Assembly: GCA_020809705.1 (NCBI GenBank)
Contig: CP085833.1
Location: 4,402,001-4,466,000, forward strand
From: Calonectria ilicicola
Lineage: Eukaryota > Ascomycota > Sordariomycetes > Hypocreales > Nectriaceae
Length of the DNA: 64,000 nucleotides
Direction: 5' to 3'
The notes beneath the pieces were generated by a model. The model was not told the DNA's origin. It saw only the letters and a list, made by a program, of their open reading frames with translations, and ran no database searches. The position numbers and the translations under genes are program-made. Below are positions 56,965-64,000 of the stretch, piece by piece. Numbering within the stretch: position 1 is the stretch's first letter; each line of letters begins with the position of its first letter.

Positions 56965-58206
56965 TCACAAGTTTCCTCCCCTTTGAACCATGCCGGGTGG
57001 CATGCGGATCCCCAGATTCTGACCGGCCGCGGATCCAGGGGCTCTCTTGACTACATCGTCAACTCTGGCCCGCTGGAGTGAGAATGCCGGCGTGATCCAC
57101 GCGCTACAGGAACACTTGAATCCTTTCCAGTCGTAGCGGCCAACTCCAGCACCGCATTTTGCGTTTGGGCAAATGAGCCGTCCGTTTAGTTCGCCTTTCT
57201 CAAGGACACTGCGCATCCAACTTAGGGGCTCTATGAAGAAGTGCTGACAGGCGCCGGCTTGCTGATCAACAGGCTTATGATCCACAATGAACGGCGCCGT
57301 GGCTAGCGTCCGCCGGCACTTTTTGCAGCGGAGGCTGAGCCCGGATTCGTCAGTGGATTGAGCTTCCTCGTCCTCGAATCTCAGCCTTGTGGGCGCCTGG
57401 CCCACGGCTAGGTTCTCGTCTACCTCGCGCTTATACGCCCAGCGCTCATACACGGGGTGAGTCTCGACGTCGTCAGGGCACCCCATTTCCCACCACAGAG
57501 CCAGCTGGTCCATGAAGCCGGGGTTTGGATCAGCCATGGGCCTTGTTCGACGGACAAATGTCAGCGCGGCTTGCACCGCCTCTGCGGCGGTTTCTTTGCG
57601 GGTACGGTTGTGCGGTGTAGATGGCTGCGGGTGAGCGTGCACAGGGTCCGAGATGGCGGTTGGTGTAATGTTGGGGTCGAATCGGTTTGGATACCGCCAA
57701 AGCAGATAGGCAACGATGGCGGAGACAGATCGCGACTTGCCGGCGGCGCAGTGTACAAAGACGCCGGGCGTTTTTTTCTCGCCCCCAATGCTGAGATGTT
57801 CAACCTTCTGCTCCAGGGCAACGCCACTGGCGTCCTGGTTCTCCACCTCACGGGCTTTGGAACCTCGCAAGCCTTGATCGATAAATTTGACCATCTTGGG
57901 GAACTCAGCCAGGATGTTGGCGTCCTCCACATCGTCAATGTCAAAGATCATATGACGAAAGTCCTTGCCGTACTCGGACCAGGGCTCATCCTTGAAGTTC
58001 TTGACGTGAGACGGGTCAAACCCTACTACCGACAAAATGTGCGTAATGTTGCGTTCTGTCAGAGAATCTGAACGGCGCAGAGCCCAAAGACTTGAAAGTG
58101 CACGTCATGTCAGCATGGCTTTCCATCACCGCTGACCGCGTGAAGAGAAGCATACGTACCCGCCCACATAGAGCTCATCCTGGCCCTCGATCCTGCTTAA
58201 AGCCAT
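56965..58206 (-). CDS. YVH1: Dual-specificity phosphatase Yvh1 (DUSP12 type), 390 aa
   Basis: Exon 1 is 58206-58160 and exon 2 is 58090-56965, with a 69-nt intron. The start MALSRIEGQDELYVGG is the usual family N-terminus, followed by NITHILSVVGF. The phosphatase loop VHCAAGKSRS places the catalytic Cys at 130 and the Arg at 136. The general-acid region lies in the IDDVEDANIL segment. An insertion rich in Pro/His/Thr follows the catalytic loop. The C-terminal zinc-binding domain shows LRCKKCRR, ACQHFFIEPL, ICPNAKC and CSCSAWITPAF. Yvh1 releases Mrt4 from pre-60S ribosomes through its zinc domain and also affects growth and sporulation. The frame stays open, with coding-like codons, for 288 nt upstream, and an in-frame ATG at 58353 would add 49 residues, so the true start is uncertain. 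Confidence 0.93.
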
Positions 58207-61200
58207 TTCCACAATGCTCTGCTTGAGCTGCTCCAGCTCGACGGGCTTGAACTGGTGTCCGTATTCCTCCCACTGGTGGAGGCGGGTGTTCTCGGGTTCC
58301 TCGTCCTGAGACCGCTCGATCTCGCGGGATTGTGAAGGTGAATCGTTCGGCATGAACGGCTGAATGCAAGAACCACAATAGTGCTGGGTGGTCCGGTCCT
58401 TGCTGCACTTTAGGGGCCTTGAAGTTCGTCCGGCTGATGTGGGCAGACTGCAAGGCTCTTCACGTGTGTCTAGATAGGGCTGTGCCGCAGGTGTTCAGCT
58501 CTGATGGATGAGGGATAGTGAAGATGCAGAAGCATGAAACCCTTGTCTAAGACACAACGGTATGATTCCGCAGGCGTGAAAAGTTGATCAAGACACGGGC
58601 TTGGCGGTCTGGCGAGTTTGATATTGCTTCTGAAGTCCTTCTCATGACTCCTCACCGGACTTGCATGCCTAGGTAGGTTTTTTTTTTCTCTCTTTGCCCC
58701 TCCCTTGCAAGTGTGTGCATGCGCCACATGTGGCAGACGACAGTTGCTGTTGGGAGCTCTGTGTCAATGCTACCCCACTATACCTAGGCAGTCAACTACA
58801 CTACAGCCAGGCAGACGGAAAGCCAAACCCGAAACCGAAACGGCACACGTACGCCACAGTGGCGTTGTGTCAAAACGGAGACAAGCGCCTAGCCACAAGC
58901 GCTCAGCCTCAAGCCCAGATTATATCGAATTGTCTTGAGTGTCTCAGACCCGACCCCGCAAATGGCGCTAAGCCCCAGGATTGGGTAGGGCGTGGCGCGC
59001 TAGCCGCTTCCAGTAAGAGCTTCGTCAACAAAGTCGTCTCAATTCTCTGGTCGCCGCACAGTCAGCCTCACCGCGTGGCCCCATAGGGCTAAGGACAGTG
59101 CATTACGCGTTGCAAGTACAGCATCGTCCGTCCACTCGATTCCCGCACCGGGACGGTACAGTACATGACTAGTCTTGGGTCGCGAAGTGCACCAAGCTAG
59201 GTAAGCAAGGCAAGTCTTCTTAGTAAGAATAGCTATTTAGAGATATGCGGACAGCGAGAACCAGAGACCAGAGGGCATTCCCAGTTCGAGACAACGATGC
59301 ACTCTGACAGCGCCAAGCTCTGAGCGAGGTCCCCGATATTCACTGGGTCGGCGACTTGGGCACTAATCATGGCCGCCATCTGGCTGGCATTTTGGTCGCC
59401 TGGTTGATGATGCATGCAGTCTAGGCCCATTTCCCCCCAATATTCTCCAATATTCCGTGAATCCTCTGGCGACGCATCCTCATTTAACATTGCGAATCCA
59501 CCCCTGCTGGCTTCTTCCGTCGTCAACTCAATTTCAGCCGTGTGTTAATGCTTGTCGCTTCCTCTCGGCGGCTTCCTCTTCTTTCCTCTTCTGAGCAGGT
59601 GGGCGGCGACTTTCGGCCAACATACGTAACCATTCACATGCCCTTGTCAACGCCTCGTCTGAACTGGGACTAAACCAGCCTACCTCGACCTGGCTGATGG
59701 CTCCGTTTCAGGCCCTCCCCCCCCCCCCCTCCACCTCCCATCCACGAGAGCGGAATTATGACGACTAATTAAAATAAGGAAAAAGGACGCCAAAAAGCTT
59801 GGCTTCGCTTCCCCAAGCAAATCGTGAAGGGATGCGCTGTCTCTGTGCATTGCACTCCTCGACGCCGTACCCGCTAATATGACGGCTCCCTCCACATGGT
59901 TCGCCCATCAGCTGAGCTGATGGCCACTGGGCACGCGTAAAATAGCTCGACCGGTAGCCGATGGCCCTGTTAGTTGCCATCTGGCGTAGACAAAAGTTAC
60001 TAGCAGGTGAGAGCTGAAAAAAAAATCACACACCACACACACCATTTCCTACACGCATTTCCCAAACCAGAAGCACGCATTTCACTCTCCGCTTTTTCGC
60101 CTTTCCGCGCTGGCTTGTCAACAACACCATGATGTTTTGGTGGCTTTCCTCAAGAGACAACCCCGAGCCCCAATCATCGCCGCCGTAGGATCATCTAACC
60201 TCTCACATGGTGCCAGTAGTGGGTTGCTTATTGTGGATCATGTTTCTTTTTTGAGTCGCGCTCGACTTTAGAATAACACTTGTTTCGCTAGTCGATCTCT
60301 GTCTGTATAGAACCAATGCCGCACTCCAATCCCAAACCCATGCTATACCGTATCCTTTTTGTTCCGTTACCCATGACATGAAATAGGCTTCATAGCATCA
60401 AGCCTGAGCCTCGTACATACATAAATAATATGAAAATGCCAACCTCCATCATCCCATGCCTCGCCATCTTGCGGGGTATATATAATTACAAACCCAAAAA
60501 ATAATAATAATAAACACCAACCACGATAAATAGATGCTTAAGGCCAAAAATATGCCGTGATGTGATCATGAATTTCCAATCAGATTTCTCCCAAATCGCG
60601 TGAGCAGAATAACCGTGCAGGTCACCAAACACCATGCTGAGAAACAGGGATCTTCAGCCCAGTAAGAAAGTAGCGTCGCCACGGGTGCGTAGTCCGAGGA
60701 CCCAGCACTTGTACCCATCCTATGCCACCGTCGCGCACGCAGTAGTCTCCCAAATCATTGCCTCCATCTATTCACAGCGATGTGAACCATTGCTGTGTTG
60801 TAAGACCGGACCAACTTGGGAGCCCGCAATGCCGAGTCAGCCTCCACCGATTCCATTCTCCATCTGGAATGCTGCAGTGAACCCACTTGCTTTGGATCGG
60901 CTGGTCTTGTCATTGCTAACAAATGCGATGCAATTAATGCATCAACACCACACTCCCTCATCCCATCACTCTACCTTTCCCGGAGAAAGGCGGAGGTTGG
61001 GAAGGCGTGGAGTGAGCATGTACACCGTTGGCGTGCAGTCAGTGCCCGCGGAAAGCCCCGATTCGATTGCGGGAGATCAACGCACGCTTGTTAGCCGCAC
61101 GTTGATTTGCTTTGGCGTCGACGCCTCTGCACGCCTGCGGCGTGTATGTTCAGGTCAAAGCTATTCTTTTTTTTTCTTTTCCTTTTTTTTTTTTTTTTTA

Positions 61201-61583
61201 ATTATGTGTTGGGCCGAGTCCATGTTGGTCGATGGAACGCTTTGCAGCCCGTACCGTGCCGTCGTGCTCGGGTGCATGGCGCTTGTTCAGATATGCTGCT
61301 GACTGTGGATGCGAATCCATCAGTCCTCTGTAGTAAATCGCCGAAGATAGATCGCCGCCGTAAATTTGTCCAAATGGCGTAGTAAATGGATCCTGCTGAC
61401 TCCTCGTCTAATACCCCGCCTCAATCAGCCTTGTTCGAGACCTGATCCCTAGCTGTCAAGACCCCTGCCCTGTCTGTTCGTTACTCAGCGCCCGGGGTCC
61501 GATTACTGATCGTATCGCTCTTATGTTGAATTTTGCAACGGCTGACAGACAACCAGGCCTCAGTAATGATCCGATGATTTCCT
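58207..61583. other. Intergenic region, YVH1 upstream / C2H2 gene 3' flank
   Basis: The first 300 bp hold the YVH1 upstream region, with CACGTG at 58461-58466, and an open coding-like frame. The rest of this 3.4 kb has no supportable gene. A C-run lies near 59720 and a long T tract near 61165-61200. The A+T-rich stretch around 60.3-60.6 kb has no clear role. Confidence 0.5.
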
Positions 61584-63562
61584 TCACCTGGGAGTTGGGT
61601 CCTCCTCCATCATGCAAGCGTTCTCCAGCATGTTGGTCCATTTTCCGCTGGTTCCGGCGTGGCTGTGCTTCAGATGCTGTCTGAAATGATCCGCACGGTA
61701 GAATTTTTTGGACGAATTGCATTCTCTGAATTTGTGAGTCTCCTGCAAGTGTCGGATTCGCTCATCCCAATCTTGCTCCGTAGCGTGTCTGGGGGCGTTT
61801 GCGCCAGGGCCGCGGCCTGATCTCGTAAACTCCTCGCCACAGTAGCCGCAGGAGTCAGCCTCCCCAGGTCGGTTGGTGGACTCGTGGAAAGCACGGTCGT
61901 ATCCAGAAAGTGCCGAACAAGACCAGGAATGACGACGCACATGCAGCGAATTTTGGTGGCGCTCAGCCTCGTTCTTGTTCTTGAAGCGGTTTCCGCAGAA
62001 GGAGCAGTTGTATTGTTTTTCAGCGGCGTGAGCCCTGTATTTCTAGTTAGTCCCGTATTTTGACCAATCAATTGCCAAGCTGCTCCAGATCATGAAACAC
62101 TCGACAATTGGGAAAAAGCAATTTAGCGTTTAGATTGGTACTCACTGTAGTTCTTCAGCTGTCTCGAATCTCTTTGGCTTTTTGGGACAGCAGTCGCACA
62201 TGAAGAAATCCTGGAGCTTGTGACCACTAGGCTTCTGCATGTCAATCTTACGTGAGCCAGCGCTCTGTACTGACACAGTCCTGGCGTGCACAGGGCTTCG
62301 GCCAGAAATGGAAGTTCTCGGGCTAGGGTTCAATGACATGGGAGTGGTGTAAGGTGAGTTGCATGATGTTGGAGAAATTCCACCAGGCGACAATCCAGGC
62401 GAAAGGCGACCGTAAGAATTAGCCGAGGCGACACTTGAGGCAGGCACCGACACAGCTGACATGTATGATACGGAACGAGAGGTTGACGGCATCGACATGG
62501 GCGCGCCTTGGGGGATAGGAGTGAGTCGTGGCTCGGGCGATCCGCGCGTTCGGCGGCCAAGGTCCATCTGCGCAGTGAGCAAATGCTCATCAGGTGGGCT
62601 AGCCGCCCTGCGCTTAGGGTTGCCAGCTAGATATGCGTCGTCAATGTGCAATCTCTTCAGAGATCCTTCTTCGATTTCCATGTCCTCGACTCCGTTGAGA
62701 TCGTAACTGCCCTGCGTTGAAGTGGCATCGTCACTGTTATTCCTCTTGGTTCGAGTTCGTGGAGATCGATCAATGTCGGAGCCATCTTTGGGGGAACGGT
62801 CACCGTAGTGGAAGGGGCCGCTTCGGGGAGACATGGCCGAGTGCATTGGTGTCTCCATCATGTTTCGGCCGCGAACGGGGAGTTGCATGGAGGCGCTGGG
62901 GACGCTGAGTGCGGGAGGGAGCCGGCCCTCTGCAGAGGGTCTCCGAGGGAGCAGCTCATTGACGGAGGCGCTGAGGAGGGATCGAGGTGGTGACTTGTCA
63001 AAATTCCTGACGGGGTCGAGCTTCTTCTTCATGCTATCAACTTCATTATCGGCGGCAGATTGGAATTTGAAGCGATTGTGTTGTAAGCCAAAGCTAGATC
63101 CGAGAGATTCGCGGGACCTGGAGGTTACAGTTAGCTATGGCAGCTCAACAATGCCACCATGGAACCTCAAGGAGGACTCATGACGCATGTCCAGGTGCGC
63201 CCAATGCCATACCTGTCAGTAGAATAACTTGAGTAGCCTTCGTCCCGATCGTTCAGGTCTCTTCGCTGGTAGCTGGGTCGATCCTCGGCGAATGAAGAGG
63301 CCATGCTTCCATAACCACTGGCAAATGAGGCTGGACCAGGACCGAATCCTCTTTTTTCTCGAAAGTCTCGCATGTCTTCGTGCTGTGGTCCAGTGCCAGG
63401 AACAAATCGAGGTGGTGGTAGAGGTGGTGGAACGTCGTGTTGTTGAGTATCGAGACCGGGAATGGGCATGGCAATGCTGGTGCCATATGATGTTCTGTCA
63501 TGATGGCTGCGGAAGCCGTCGGCCCCGGGGGCTCTAATACTTGGGAGCGATGGGAATGCCAT
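61584..63562 (-). CDS. C2H2 zinc-finger transcription factor, 590 aa
   Basis: Exons are 63562-63213, 63117-62146 and 62034-61584, with introns of 95 and 111 nt and 591 codons with the stop. The N-terminal 400 residues are disordered and rich in Ser/Pro, with RSPRT-type sites and a basic segment (RTRTKRNN). Zinc fingers cluster at the C-terminus. A first finger (MCDCCPKKPKRF…ELQAH) is split by intron 2. A clear C2H2 finger follows (Cys451, Cys454, His467, His472). Then come a cysteine pair (SCGYCGEEF) and a final finger-like FYRADHFRQHLKHSH that ends the protein with GTSGKWTN. This layout matches a conserved Pezizomycotina regulator group whose members are mostly annotated only as C2H2 factors. 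It is a probable nuclear DNA-binding regulator with unknown targets. Confidence 0.9.
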
Positions 63563-64000
63563 GTTTGATTCAGGAGGGAGGGTGTTGATGTCCCGAGCTG
63601 AATGATGGAGCACGAGGCAGGACCAAGAGAGCTGAAGCTGGGGCAAATGGAACCGGGATGACGACAGCGGGAGCCAACACGGTCATAGAGGCGATGGCCC
63701 TAAGTATGTCGCGGAATCGGATTGACTCAATTTGGGAGTCCCCGTTACCTTTGTGGCTTCGAGCTCAGCAGCGTCGGCCGGGGTGGGACGTGTGGCGAGA
63801 GAGCAAATGGATAGCTTCGGTCAGCCCGTCTGCAAGACCCGGTGCCGCCAATGCTGGAGGGGAGCGAATAGCAGGGCGGCGCTGGGATGCCGTGGGGGGT
63901 GGATCAGACAGGGCGAGGGAGGCGAAAGGTGTAGGACATGCGAAAAAATAAAGGCAGAAAAAGAAAAAGAAGAAATTGGCTTGGGATATAAGGGACGAAG
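63563..64000 (-). promoter_or_regulatory. Leader and promoter of the C2H2 gene, cut by the window edge
   Basis: The in-frame extension above the chosen ATG has no further ATG. Near the window end, the minus strand is rich in C and T (TTTCTTTTT blocks), as in fungal core promoters and leaders. No other gene is seen. Confidence 0.45.

Noticed and set aside
59233..59526. Acidic 97-codon minus-strand frame
   Set aside because: It looked protein-like but starts at TTG with no ATG that helps, and has no splice-linked partner exon.
60634..61302. 222-codon plus-strand frame
   Set aside because: Includes a poly-T tract read as a Phe run, and no domain; likely non-coding 3' flank of the C2H2 gene.

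Overview
The window is nuclear DNA of a filamentous ascomycete (Pezizomycotina), most likely a Sordariomycete of the Hypocreales type. The pointers are short 50-80 nt introns with GTAAGT-like donors and CTAAC/CTGAC branch sites, G/C-ending codons in conserved genes, an intron-containing bifunctional ADE2, a Neurospora-type F-box/WD40 protein and a fungal NB-ARC/TPR NLR. The species assignment is inference. I saw no rRNA, tRNA, CRISPR array or intact transposon.

Layout. 1-8.4 kb: no supportable gene. 8.4-11.4 kb: a small accessory patch on the minus strand, holding a damaged Gfd2/YDR514C-like exonuclease-fold gene and a 576-aa F-box/LRR-type orphan. 12.6-16.5 kb: a four-exon gene for a 1,222-aa disordered AT-hook protein (-), divergent from VPS60 (+). 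19.4-22.4 kb: an FWD-1-like F-box/WD40 gene (-). 22.4-29.6 kb: a gene desert with an A+T-rich island. 29.7-33.7 kb: CDC24, the Cdc42 exchange factor (+), with a long ATG-depleted leader. 35.0-35.5 kb: mitoribosomal MRP10 (-). 36.0-38.4 kb: an NB-ARC/TPR NLR (-) broken by one frameshift. 38.9-41.2 kb: ADE2 (-), seven exons including an 8-nt microexon. 44-45 kb: a LITAF-domain gene (+). 45.5-47.4 kb: RTT106 histone chaperone (-), divergent from VFA1 (+), a Vps4-associated protein gene with a GC-AG intron. 48.6-57 kb: a second desert, first A+T-rich and then G+C-rich. 57-58.2 kb: YVH1 phosphatase (-). 61.6-63.6 kb: a C2H2 zinc-finger regulator (-).

Most genes are unrelated housekeeping genes. 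One loose theme is endosomal sorting: VPS60 (ESCRT-III), VFA1 (Vps4 partner) and a LITAF-domain protein with a PPxY motif lie within 31 kb. The two accessory-type genes, the exonuclease-like gene and the NLR, are each broken by a single-base shift in an A8 run. These are either young pseudogenes or homopolymer sequencing errors. All gene models were spliced by eye. For the multi-exon models I checked that the summed exon lengths keep the reading frame and that family motifs run across each junction.
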